A stretch of 20,176 bases of DNA from Bifidobacteriaceae bacterium (lineage in GTDB: Bacteria > Actinomycetota > Actinomycetes > Actinomycetales > WQXJ01): assembly GCA_031255075.1 (NCBI GenBank), contig JAIRTF010000162.1:1-20176 (forward strand), given 5' to 3'. The notes below the pieces were generated by a model. That model worked only from the letters and a program-made list of their open reading frames with translations. It was not told the DNA's origin and ran no database searches. Position numbers and translations under genes: made by a program. Below, one piece after another: positions 14,066 to 20,176 of this stretch; position 1 is the stretch's first letter, and each line of letters opens with the position of its first letter.

Positions 14066-14071
14066 CAGAAT
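14066..14071 (+). promoter_or_regulatory. Candidate -10 box of a leaderless aroC promoter
   Basis: CAGAAT, a near-match to TANNNT, has seven bases between it and the aroC ATG. No ribosome binding site is visible in the 18-base spacer after aroE. It may give aroC-aroK-aroB-aroQ a start of their own, inside the larger cluster. Confidence 0.3.
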
Positions 14072-14078
14072 AGACACC

Positions 14079-15254
14079 ATGTTGCGTTGGCTGACAGCAG
14101 GCGAATCCCACGGCCCGGCGGTGCTGGGCGTGCTGGAGGGAGCCCCGGCCGGCATCCAAATCGGAACCAGCGAAATCGCGGCGGCTTTGGCCAGGCGGCG
14201 GTTGGGCTACGGACGCGGCGCGCGAATGAAGTTCGAGGCCGACAAAGTCCAAGTCTTGGGTGGGCTGTGGCGGGGCCAAACCACCGGCGGACCGGTGGCT
14301 ATCGCCGTGGAGAACAGCGAATGGCCCAAATGGGAACAGACCATGAGCCCGGACGCCGGCGAGGTGCCGGATACGGCCAGAGCCGAACCACTGCGCCGGC
14401 CGCGGCCCGGTCACGCCGATCTGCCGGGCATGATCAAGTACGGCTTTACCGACGCCAGGGCGGTGTTGGAACGCTCCTCGGCCCGTGAAACGGCGGCCCG
14501 CGTGGCGGTTGGCGCGGTGGCGGTTGCCTTTCTGGAGCAACTGGCCGGCATCAAAGTGGTTTCCCATGTGACGGCTCTGGGCGGGATAGAGGCGGATGCC
14601 TCAGCGCAGCCGGGACCGCAAAGCGGCCCGGAGATCGATTCGCGGCCGTTGCGGACCTTGGACCGCCAAGCTGAGGCAGCCATGATGGAGCTGATTGATC
14701 AGACCCAAAAGTCCGGTGACACCCTGGGCGGCGTGGTCGAAGTGATTGCCTACAACCTGCCGCCCGGGTTGGGTTCCCATGTACAGTCCGACCGTCGTCT
14801 GGACGCCGCCTTGGCTGGTGCTGTGATGGGCATCCCCGCCATCAAAGCGGTCGAGATCGGGCTGGGAGCAGCCGTGGCCGGCCTGCCAGGATCCAAAGCC
14901 CATGATCAGATTGCCCGCCGGGATGGACAGGTCTTCCGGGACACCAACCAGGCCGGCGGTATTGAAGGTGGCATATCGAACGGCGAACCGATTGTGGTGC
15001 GGGCTGCCATGAAGCCGATCCCCACTGTGCCCAACGCGCTGGCCAGCATAGATGTCATCACCGGTGAGGCCGCCCCGGCCATCCACCAAAGGTCTGACAC
15101 CACCGCTGTGCCGGCCGCCGCGGTGGTCGCTGAAACGATGGTGGCGCTGGTGCTGGCCAGGGCGGCGCTGGAAAAGTTCGGCGGCGACCGGATAGACGAA
15201 ACGCGCCGCAACTTGGAGGGCTACCTGGCTTCGATACCGGAGGCCATGCGGTGA
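14079..15254 (+). CDS. aroC: Chorismate synthase
   Basis: The 391-residue enzyme converts 5-enolpyruvylshikimate 3-phosphate to chorismate using reduced FMN, the last common step to aromatic amino acids and folate. The N-terminus LRWLTAGESHGP contains His11. RPGHADLPGMIKYGF carries His112, and both His residues are used in catalysis in the family. VLERSSARETAARVA (129-143) and GGIEGGISNG follow, then the conserved KPIPTVPNAL. Length and motifs are normal. There is no Shine-Dalgarno site before ATG 14079 (see the -10 box). The stop overlaps the aroK start by four bases (GTGA). Confidence 0.98.
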   Translation: MLRWLTAGESHGPAVLGVLEGAPAGIQIGTSEIAAALARRRLGYGRGARMKFEADKVQVLGGLWRGQTTGGPVAIAVENSEWPKWEQTMSPDAGEVPDTARAEPLRRPRPGHADLPGMIKYGFTDARAVLERSSARETAARVAVGAVAVAFLEQLAGIKVVSHVTALGGIEADASAQPGPQSGPEIDSRPLRTLDRQAEAAMMELIDQTQKSGDTLGGVVEVIAYNLPPGLGSHVQSDRRLDAALAGAVMGIPAIKAVEIGLGAAVAGLPGSKAHDQIARRDGQVFRDTNQAGGIEGGISNGEPIVVRAAMKPIPTVPNALASIDVITGEAAPAIHQRSDTTAVPAAAVVAETMVALVLARAALEKFGGDRIDETRRNLEGYLASIPEAMR

Positions 15255-15793
15255 ACGGCTACGTGCTGATAGGGCCGCCCGGTTCCGGCAAGACCTCGGT
15301 TGGCCAGGCCCTGGCCGAACAGTTGGGCCTGCCGTTTTGGGACACCGACCAGCTGGTTTCCAAGACAGCCGGCCAGAGCGTGGCGGACATTTTCACCCAC
15401 CACGGCGAGGCTCACTTCCGGATGTTGGAACGGCAGGCCGTGATCGATGCGCTGGAACAGCAGGCCAGCCGTGGGGGAGTGGTGGCCCTGGGCGGTGGCG
15501 CACCAATCGACGGGGACACCGGAGCGGATTTGCAGACCGCTCGGCGCCAAGGACTGACGGTGGTGTTCTTGGACATTTCGGCGGCGGTGGCCGCCAAACG
15601 GGTCGGCCTGGATGCTTCCCGGCCGCTGCTGGCCGGTTCACCCAGACGCATTTGGCGTGAACTGATGGATCAACGTCGGCCGGTTTATGAGGGCCTGGCA
15701 AATCTGACAGTCTTGGTGGATGGGCTGGAGCCCCAGCAGATCGCCGCACAGATAGCTACCGCGACAAGCCCGAGCAAGGAGATGGTGAAGTGA
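15251..15793 (+). CDS. aroK: Shikimate kinase
   Basis: The 180-residue kinase phosphorylates shikimate at the 3-hydroxyl with ATP. The Walker A loop is GPPGSGKTS (8-16) with Lys14. WDTDQLV holds Asp31 and Asp33 for Mg and shikimate contact, GEAHFRMLE contains Arg57, and ALGGGAP (79-85) is the Walker B-like glycine motif. RPLLAG and RRPVYEGLA mark the lid and adenine-binding part. The GTG at 15251 overlaps the aroC stop as GTGA. The 3' end contains the aroB ribosome binding site AAGGAG (15777-15782). The size is typical for a stand-alone enzyme; it is not fused to aroB. Confidence 0.96.
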   Translation: MNGYVLIGPPGSGKTSVGQALAEQLGLPFWDTDQLVSKTAGQSVADIFTHHGEAHFRMLERQAVIDALEQQASRGGVVALGGGAPIDGDTGADLQTARRQGLTVVFLDISAAVAAKRVGLDASRPLLAGSPRRIWRELMDQRRPVYEGLANLTVLVDGLEPQQIAAQIATATSPSKEMVK

Positions 15794-17010
15794 AGGAATC
15801 GCGTATCGAAGTGGCGGTTGACCCGCCATACGAAGTGGTGGTGGGGTCGGAGCTGCTGGCTGAACTGGGTGTGTTCATCCCCAGCGGCACCCAACGGTTG
15901 ATGATTCTGTTTGACCCGGCGGTGGCCGGCCCGGTGCCGGCCTTGGTTGATTCACTGCGCAAAGACGGCTTCGAAGTTCACCTGCTGGCCATCCCGTCTG
16001 GCGAGGAAGCCAAATCGGTCGGCGTAGCAGCGGCCGCCTGGCAGCGGCTCGGAGAAGCGGCCTTCACCAGGACTGACACCATCGTGGCGCTGGGCGGCGG
16101 CTCGGTGACCGATCTGGGCGGTTTTGTGGCCGCCACCTGGCTGCGCGGCGTGCGTGTGGTTCACATTCCAACCACCTTGTTGGCCATGGTTGATGCCGCC
16201 ATTGGCGGCAAGGCCGGCATCAACATCGAAGAAGGCAAGAACCTGGTCGGTGCGCTGCACCAACCTTCGGCAGTGCTGTGCGATCCGCTGATGTTGGAAA
16301 CACTGCCGTTGCCGGAGCTGATCTCCGGTATGGCCGAAGTCATCAAAGCCGGTCTGATAGCGGATGGCGGCATCCTCGATGTGGTCTGGTCCGGCCCGCA
16401 GGAAACTCTTCAGGCCTCCGGCCCGCTGCTGACCGAGTTGATCCGCCGGGCGGTGGCCGTCAAGGCTGAGGTGGTGGCGGAAGACCCAGCCGAATATGGC
16501 CGCCGGGCGGTGCTGAACTATGGCCACACCTTTGGCCACGCCATTGAACAGGTAGAACACTTCCAATGGCGGCACGGTGACGCTGTTTCGGTGGGTATGG
16601 TGTTCGCTGCCGAAGTGTCAGTCCGGGCCGGTCTGATGGACCCGTCGTTGCTCGGTTTGCACCGCGAACTGCTCAGCGCGGTCGGTTTGCCGATCTCCTA
16701 CCGGGGTGGCCGCTGGGATCAATTGTGGCCGGCCATGCGCCGCGACAAGAAGAACCAAGGCCACACCCGCCGCATGGTGCTGTTGGAAGACGTCGCCAAA
16801 CCGGTCGTGGTCCGGGACATTCCCGAAGAGCTGCTGCGGGAGGCCTACCAGGCAGTTTCGGCCGTGCCGGACGCCTCGCCCTATCCAACCCGGGTGGGCT
16901 ATGCCCTGGAATCGCCTTACGGCCTGGCCAGCTACATTCCGCCGGTACCCGGCCGTGAGGCCTCCTTCCCCGGCTCCGAAGAGTTTGTGCAACCCCAGGA
17001 GGACTTGTGA
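15790..17010 (+). CDS. aroB: 3-Dehydroquinate synthase with proline-rich C-terminal extension
   Basis: The 406-residue enzyme converts DAHP to 3-dehydroquinate, using NAD and a divalent metal. LGGGSVTDLGGFVAATWLRGV (101-121), IPTTLLAMVDAAIGGKAGIN (126-145) and GKNLVGA are the NAD and substrate motifs. The metal ligands are Glu183 (SGMAEVIKAG), His246 (NYGHTFGHAIE) and His262 (WRHGDAV). The catalytic domain ends near residue 358 and is followed by about 47 further residues, rich in Pro, Tyr, Gly and Glu, that most family members lack. They look disordered and carry no motif I know. The GTG at 15790 overlaps the aroK stop (GTGA), with AAGGAG eight bases upstream. aroQ overlaps the stop in the same way. 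Confidence 0.96.
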   Translation: MKESRIEVAVDPPYEVVVGSELLAELGVFIPSGTQRLMILFDPAVAGPVPALVDSLRKDGFEVHLLAIPSGEEAKSVGVAAAAWQRLGEAAFTRTDTIVALGGGSVTDLGGFVAATWLRGVRVVHIPTTLLAMVDAAIGGKAGINIEEGKNLVGALHQPSAVLCDPLMLETLPLPELISGMAEVIKAGLIADGGILDVVWSGPQETLQASGPLLTELIRRAVAVKAEVVAEDPAEYGRRAVLNYGHTFGHAIEQVEHFQWRHGDAVSVGMVFAAEVSVRAGLMDPSLLGLHRELLSAVGLPISYRGGRWDQLWPAMRRDKKNQGHTRRMVLLEDVAKPVVVRDIPEELLREAYQAVSAVPDASPYPTRVGYALESPYGLASYIPPVPGREASFPGSEEFVQPQEDL

Positions 17011-17444
17011 GCCCGCGCAGTGTGTTGATCGCCAACGGCCCCAACTTGGGCCGGTTGGGAGCCCGCGAGCCGGATGTCTACGGCTCGTTCAGCTTTGACG
17101 AGTTGACGGCCCGCTGCCGCGAATGGGCTACCCGGTTTGGTTTCGACGCGGACGTCCGCCAAACCGACGATGAAGCCGAATTGGTCACCTGGCTACAGCA
17201 GGCCGCCGATGCCGCGACACCGGTAATCCTCAACCCGGCCGCTTTCACCCACTACTCCTACGCTTTGCGTGACGCCGCCGCCCAGGTGCCGGTGCTGGTG
17301 GAAGTACATCTGACCAACCCAGCGGCCCGCGAACGCTTCCGCCACGAATCGGTCATAGCCGGTGTGGCCAGCGGCACAGTGGCCGGTTTCGGTTTCGATT
17401 CGTACTACTTGGCGTTGGCCGCCCTGTCCCGCCGCAGCGAATAG
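17007..17444 (+). CDS. aroQ: 3-Dehydroquinate dehydratase, type II
   Basis: The 145-residue dodecameric-type dehydroquinase dehydrates 3-dehydroquinate to 3-dehydroshikimate. The N-terminal motif is NGPNLGRLGAREPDVYG with Arg20 in the flexible loop and catalytic Tyr25. NPAAFTHYSYALRDA (76-90) includes the substrate Asn76. VEVHLTNPAARERFRHESV has the catalytic His101. The C-terminus AGFGFDSYYLAL is also as expected. AGGAGG (16997-17002) precedes GTG 17007, which overlaps the aroB stop. It is the last gene of the mltG-aro cluster. In many actinobacteria pepP follows, but here an opposite-strand fadD comes next. Confidence 0.95.
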   Translation: MSPRSVLIANGPNLGRLGAREPDVYGSFSFDELTARCREWATRFGFDADVRQTDDEAELVTWLQQAADAATPVILNPAAFTHYSYALRDAAAQVPVLVEVHLTNPAARERFRHESVIAGVASGTVAGFGFDSYYLALAALSRRSE

Positions 17445-17467
17445 CCAAGCACTGCCGCCATCAGGCC

Positions 17468-17490
17468 CGGGTTGTGCCAGCACCGACCCG
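17468..17490. terminator. Possible bidirectional terminator between aroQ and fadD
   Basis: The 128-base spacer between two converging genes contains CGGGT (17468-17472) paired with ACCCG (17486-17490), with an inner GTG/CAC (17474-17476 and 17481-17483) around CCAG. It has no T-tract on either strand. GCCCGG (17465-17470) with CCGGGC (17496-17501) is an alternative outer pairing. A second palindrome, GCTGGCCAGC, lies at 17542-17551. Terminator function is inferred from the convergent context. Confidence 0.35.
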
Positions 17491-17572
17491 AGAGGCCGGG
17501 CAGACAAACCCAGTACGGCTCAAGCACCGTTGCTGAACTCGGCTGGCCAGCGGACAGCAGAAGACCGGAGAG

Positions 17573-19393
17573 TCAGTGGCTGGCCTCATCGTTGCCAGCT
17601 TGGGCACGTTTGGCGGCGGCCTCAGCGTAGAGCGCGTCAACTTCACCAGCGAAATCGGTCAACACCAGGTCACGCTTGACCTTCAGCGACGGCGTCAGAT
17701 AGCCGTTGGCCTCGGTGAAATCCATATCCAAGATGCGGAACTCCCGGATTGATTCAGCCCGGGAGACGGCCTGGTTGGTGCGGGCCACGGCCCGTTCCAA
17801 GGATTGGCGAATATCAGGGTCAATCCGCGCCTGGTCAATCGTCAGAGCTGATTTGCCGTGGTTGGCCAACCAGCCTGGAACCATCTCTTCATCCAAGGTG
17901 ATCAGCGCGCCGACAAATGGGCGGTCATCACCCACCACCACCACTTGGGACACCAACGGGTGTCCCCGCAGCCGGTCCTCCAAAATGGCCGGTGCCACGT
18001 TCTTGCCGGAGGCCGTGACGACGATCTCCTTGCGCCGGCCAGTGATGGTCAACAGGCCGTTCTCATCCAACGATCCGATGTCTTCGGTGTGGAACCAACC
18101 GTCCCGCAGGACCCGTTCGGTGGCGGCCGGATCACCCCGGTAGCCGCGGAAGATGTGAATGCCCTTGGCCAGGATTTCGCCATCGTCTGCGATGGCCACA
18201 CTCTGGCCTGGCAACGGCGGCCCAACCGTGCCGATCTTGTGGGTGAACTGCCGGTTCACAGCCGTCGGCGCGGTTGTCTCAGTCAAACCGTAGCCTTCGT
18301 AGACGGTCAGGCCAATGCCCCGGAAGAAGTGCCCAAGCCTCTCGCCCAGCGGCGCGCCGCCGGACACGGCGTAGATCAGATTGCCACCCATCAAGCGGGT
18401 CAGTTTCCGGTAGACCAGACGCTTAGCGATTTGGTATTGGACTCGTCTGAGCGGGGTGAACCCGCCGCGGGAGTCCTGCTCCCGGGAGGACACAATTGCC
18501 ACCTTGGCCGCCCAGCGGAACAGCTTCAGCTTGATGCCACCGCCGGTGGAGGCCTCCGCCGCGTTGTAGACCTTCTCCAACACGCGGGGCACCACCAACA
18601 TGAAGCTGGGCTTATAGGCCGCCAGGTCTGCCATCAGCCCTTTGGTGTCAGGGGAGTAGGCCATGACCGCCGGCGAATGCAACGCGATCACGTTGATAAC
18701 CCGCGCAAACACATGGGCCATCGGCAAGAACAGCAGACCGCGTGAACCGGGCCCCACAATCCACTTCAAGGCCTCAGCGGTGTTACGGGCACTGGTGGTG
18801 AAGTTCAAATGGGTCAACTCGACACCCTTGGGGCGGCCTGTCGTGCCAGAGGTGTAGATCAGGGCCGCCAGGTCGGCGCCCTTGACCGCCTTGCGCCGCT
18901 CGTCCAAAACCGAATCGGAGACCGAGCCGCCCTTGGCCGCCAAGGTGTCGAGCGCGGCATCGTCCAAAATGTGGATGGGCCCGTTGAAACTGGCACCGAT
19001 GATGGCGGCGTGGGCGGCCGTCTCAGCGACGCCGCAAACCATGCCGCTGTCCTCGATGATCCAGGCGGCCTGCTCCGGTGAGGATGTCTCATAGATCGGC
19101 ACGCCCACCGCGCCAATCCACCACAGCGCGTAGTCCACCCGCGTCCAATCGCCGCTGGTACGGGCCATGATGCCAACCCGGTCGCCGTGGGCCACACCTT
19201 CCGCGATGAAACCTTTGGCGATGGCCCGAATCTGGTCCGCCAGCTCACGGGCGGTGAGGGGTTCAAAGTCGCCGTCGCGCCGTTCGCAGATCATGGCGCC
19301 ATCCGGGTCGCGGGCCTCGCGCTCCAACAGCAGATCGGCGATTGATTCTTCTTCGTTGATGGGGCACAGCAGCGGCGTAGTTGAAACCTTCAC
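17573..19393 (-). CDS. Long-chain fatty acid--CoA ligase (FadD15-like AMP-forming synthetase)
   Basis: The 606-residue ANL-superfamily adenylate-forming enzyme activates long-chain fatty acids to acyl-CoA through an acyl-AMP. The P-loop YTSGTTGRPKG (180-190), LFLPMAHVFAR (221-231), the A5 motif YGLTETT (368-374), HTEDIG with Asp438 and GRRKEIVVTASGKN (452-465) are intact. The adenylation lysine is Lys571 in LTPSLKVKR. The 300-335 basic insert and the overall size fit the FadD15/AMP-ligase group. The start is GTG at 19393, six bases behind a TAAAGT box on the minus strand, with no Shine-Dalgarno site, so the mRNA may be leaderless. This is the only minus-strand gene here and is divergent from efp. 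Substrate chain length cannot be told from sequence. Confidence 0.93.
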   Translation of the reverse strand: MKVSTTPLLCPINEEESIADLLLEREARDPDGAMICERRDGDFEPLTARELADQIRAIAKGFIAEGVAHGDRVGIMARTSGDWTRVDYALWWIGAVGVPIYETSSPEQAAWIIEDSGMVCGVAETAAHAAIIGASFNGPIHILDDAALDTLAAKGGSVSDSVLDERRKAVKGADLAALIYTSGTTGRPKGVELTHLNFTTSARNTAEALKWIVGPGSRGLLFLPMAHVFARVINVIALHSPAVMAYSPDTKGLMADLAAYKPSFMLVVPRVLEKVYNAAEASTGGGIKLKLFRWAAKVAIVSSREQDSRGGFTPLRRVQYQIAKRLVYRKLTRLMGGNLIYAVSGGAPLGERLGHFFRGIGLTVYEGYGLTETTAPTAVNRQFTHKIGTVGPPLPGQSVAIADDGEILAKGIHIFRGYRGDPAATERVLRDGWFHTEDIGSLDENGLLTITGRRKEIVVTASGKNVAPAILEDRLRGHPLVSQVVVVGDDRPFVGALITLDEEMVPGWLANHGKSALTIDQARIDPDIRQSLERAVARTNQAVSRAESIREFRILDMDFTEANGYLTPSLKVKRDLVLTDFAGEVDALYAEAAAKRAQAGNDEASH

Positions 19394-19399
19394 GCTGGG

Positions 19400-19405
19400 A
19401 CTTTA
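19400..19405 (-). promoter_or_regulatory. Candidate -10 box of the leaderless fadD-like gene
   Basis: Read on the minus strand, TAAAGT is followed by CCCAGC and then GTG, which is the spacing expected when transcription starts at the start codon. The corresponding -35 position (about 19423-19428) falls inside the palindrome at 19421-19436. Confidence 0.45.
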
Positions 19406-19420
19406 GCTGGCGCAGGTCAC

Positions 19421-19436
19421 CCTACGCATTCGTAGG
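19421..19436. promoter_or_regulatory. Perfect palindrome in the divergent fadD/efp promoter region
   Basis: CCTACG CATT CGTAGG is a perfect six-base inverted repeat with a four-base centre. It covers the expected -35 area of both the leftward fadD-like promoter and the rightward efp promoter. This is the layout of an operator for a dimeric repressor, for example a TetR-type fatty-acid regulator, but no known consensus is recognised and the regulator is not encoded in the window. Confidence 0.45.
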
Positions 19437-19447
19437 CTCGCTAACAG

Positions 19448-19453
19448 TAAGAT
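19448..19453 (+). promoter_or_regulatory. Candidate -10 box of efp
   Basis: TAAGAT fits TANNNT well. Transcription would start near 19460 and leave a leader of about 30 bases holding the ribosome binding site GGAGAG (19481-19486). No good -35 consensus is present at 16-18 bases upstream. Confidence 0.45.
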
Positions 19454-19490
19454 ATGCGCGGTAAACCTGAACTAAATGACGGAGAGATTT

Positions 19491-20054
19491 GTGGCAACCA
19501 CCAACGACTTGAAGAACGGACTGGTGCTCAACCTGGACGGCCAACTGTGGACCGTGGTCGAGTTTCAGCATGTCAAGCCCGGCAAAGGCGGCGCCTTTGT
19601 GCGCACCAAACTGAAGAACGTCCGCACCGGCAAGGTGGTGGACAAGACCTTCAACGCCGGCCTGAAGGTGGACACCGCCACCGTGGACAAGAGCTCCATG
19701 CAGTACCTATACCGGGATGGCGAAGCCTTCGTCTTCATGGACCAAGGCACCTACGACCAGTTGAACGTGGCCGCCACCATTGTTGGGGACGCCGCCAACT
19801 TCCTGTTGGAGGGCCAGGACGCGATTGTGGCCACCCATGATGGCGAACCGCTGTACGTGGAGCTGCCGGCCGCGGTGGTCTTGGAGATCACCTACACCGA
19901 GCCAGGCCTGCAGGGCGACCGTTCCACCGGTGGCACCAAGCCCGCCACCTTGGAGACCGGCTATGTGGTCCAGGTGCCGCTGTTTGTCGAATCCGGCACC
20001 AAGATCAAGGTGGACACCCGCAGCGGCGAATACCTGAGCCGAGTCACCGAATGA
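19491..20054 (+). CDS. efp: Translation elongation factor P
   Basis: The 187-residue EF-P relieves ribosomes stalled at polyproline stretches. It has the three beta-barrel layout: the KOW-like domain begins with MATTNDLKNGLVLNLDG, and the loop VKPGKGGAF places Lys32 at the tip that reaches the peptidyl-transferase centre. VDKSSMQYLYRDGEAFVFMD follows, then the OB domains ending in IKVDTRSGEYLSRV. An ATG at 19476 in the same frame would add five residues (MTERF), but it lies upstream of the ribosome binding site GGAGAG (19481-19486). GTG 19491 gives the standard N-terminus and correct spacing. The stop overlaps the next start (ATGA), as in the usual efp-nusB pair. Confidence 0.97.
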   Translation: MATTNDLKNGLVLNLDGQLWTVVEFQHVKPGKGGAFVRTKLKNVRTGKVVDKTFNAGLKVDTATVDKSSMQYLYRDGEAFVFMDQGTYDQLNVAATIVGDAANFLLEGQDAIVATHDGEPLYVELPAAVVLEITYTEPGLQGDRSTGGTKPATLETGYVVQVPLFVESGTKIKVDTRSGEYLSRVTE

Positions 20055-20176
20055 CCGATCCGGCCAACGGATCAGACGAGTCCAGACCCGAACTGGCTGA
20101 GGCCGAGCCTTCGGCCGACCTGCCGCCTGGGGAGGCCTCTGACGATCCAACCGACCGATCAGACGGGTCCAATCCC
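20051..20176 (+). CDS. Start of next gene, truncated by the window; probably nusB with acidic N-terminal extension
   Basis: An ATG at 20051 overlaps the efp stop (ATGA) and its frame stays open for all 42 codons to the window edge. The visible peptide is very acidic and rich in Asp, Ser, Pro and Glu, with no hydrophobic core, and looks disordered. In actinobacteria the gene after efp is normally nusB (transcription antitermination factor), and some NusB proteins carry unstructured tails. The NusB domain itself is not in view, so the identity rests on position only. The codons contain an in-frame near-repeat. Confidence 0.6.
   Translation, partial: MTDPANGSDESRPELAEAEPSADLPPGEASDDPTDRSDGSNP
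20057..20176 (+). repeat. In-frame 11-residue repeat in the truncated last gene
   Basis: Residues 3-13 (DPANGSDESRP, 20057-20089) and 32-42 (DPTDRSDGSNP, 20144-20176) share the pattern DPxxxSDxSxP, 29 codons apart. At DNA level GATCAGACGAGTCC (20070-20083) and GATCAGACGGGTCC (20157-20170) differ at one base. More copies may follow beyond the window. Confidence 0.6.

Noticed and set aside
16864..17007. Frameshift or gene fusion at the end of aroB
   Set aside because: The frame is continuous, codon use is unchanged and the tail ends at a regular overlap with aroQ, so it is an extension rather than a sequencing error.
17858..18745. Plus-strand open frame of 295 codons within the acyl-CoA ligase gene
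   Set aside because: The minus strand carries all adenylate-forming enzyme motifs across this stretch; the plus frame is a shadow.

Overview
The window looks like a core-genome segment of a high-GC Gram-positive bacterium (Actinomycetota, class Actinomycetia). The evidence is the uniformly GC-rich sequence, frequent GTG and TTG starts, the actinobacterial-only regulators WhiA (sporulation/division type) and RbpA, the cysteine-free actinobacterial form of ribosomal protein S4, and the gene order yvcK-whiA-gap-pgk-tpiA-secG-rbpA and rpsD-DUF948-alaS-ruvX-mltG-aroE-aroC-aroK-aroB-aroQ-efp. I cannot place it below class with confidence; Micrococcales or Actinomycetales relatives fit best. There is no prophage, IS element, CRISPR array, tRNA or rRNA.

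Layout. (1) 4-1937: yvcK and whiA, a tight operon whose upstream partner (usually rapZ) would lie just outside. (2) 1938-5562: a central glycolysis block, gap, pgk and tpiA, followed by secG. gap has a roughly 115-base structured leader, and a 16-bp hairpin separates gap from pgk. (3) 5563-7308: two tandem hairpins, rbpA, and a multi-membrane-span protein with a soluble middle domain that resembles the Imm1 immunity family. (4) 7309-11839: a structured leader with competing hairpins, rpsD, two small membrane proteins, alaS and ruvX. (5) 11914-17444: mltG and a complete run of five common shikimate/chorismate genes, aroE, aroC, aroK, aroB and aroQ, mostly joined by 4-base start/stop overlaps. 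(6) 17573-19393: the only minus-strand gene, a FadD-type long-chain acyl-CoA ligase, divergent from (7) efp and the first 42 codons of the next gene (probably nusB) at the right edge.

Functionally the window combines triose-phosphate glycolysis, the pathway from 3-dehydroquinate synthesis to chorismate (lacking only AroA, which is usually encoded elsewhere), translation (S4, AlaRS, EF-P), transcription control (RbpA, WhiA), secretion (SecG) and cell-wall length control (MltG, YvcK). No obviously new multi-gene system is present. The points most worth a second look are non-coding structures (leaders of rpsD and gap, the gap-pgk hairpin, a perfect palindrome under both divergent promoters at 19421-19436), a series of apparently leaderless starts (TANNNT box 6-8 bases before the start codon), the Imm1-like membrane protein, and an in-frame 11-residue repeat in the acidic N-terminus of the truncated last gene. 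All homology statements come from motif recognition by eye; no database search was possible.
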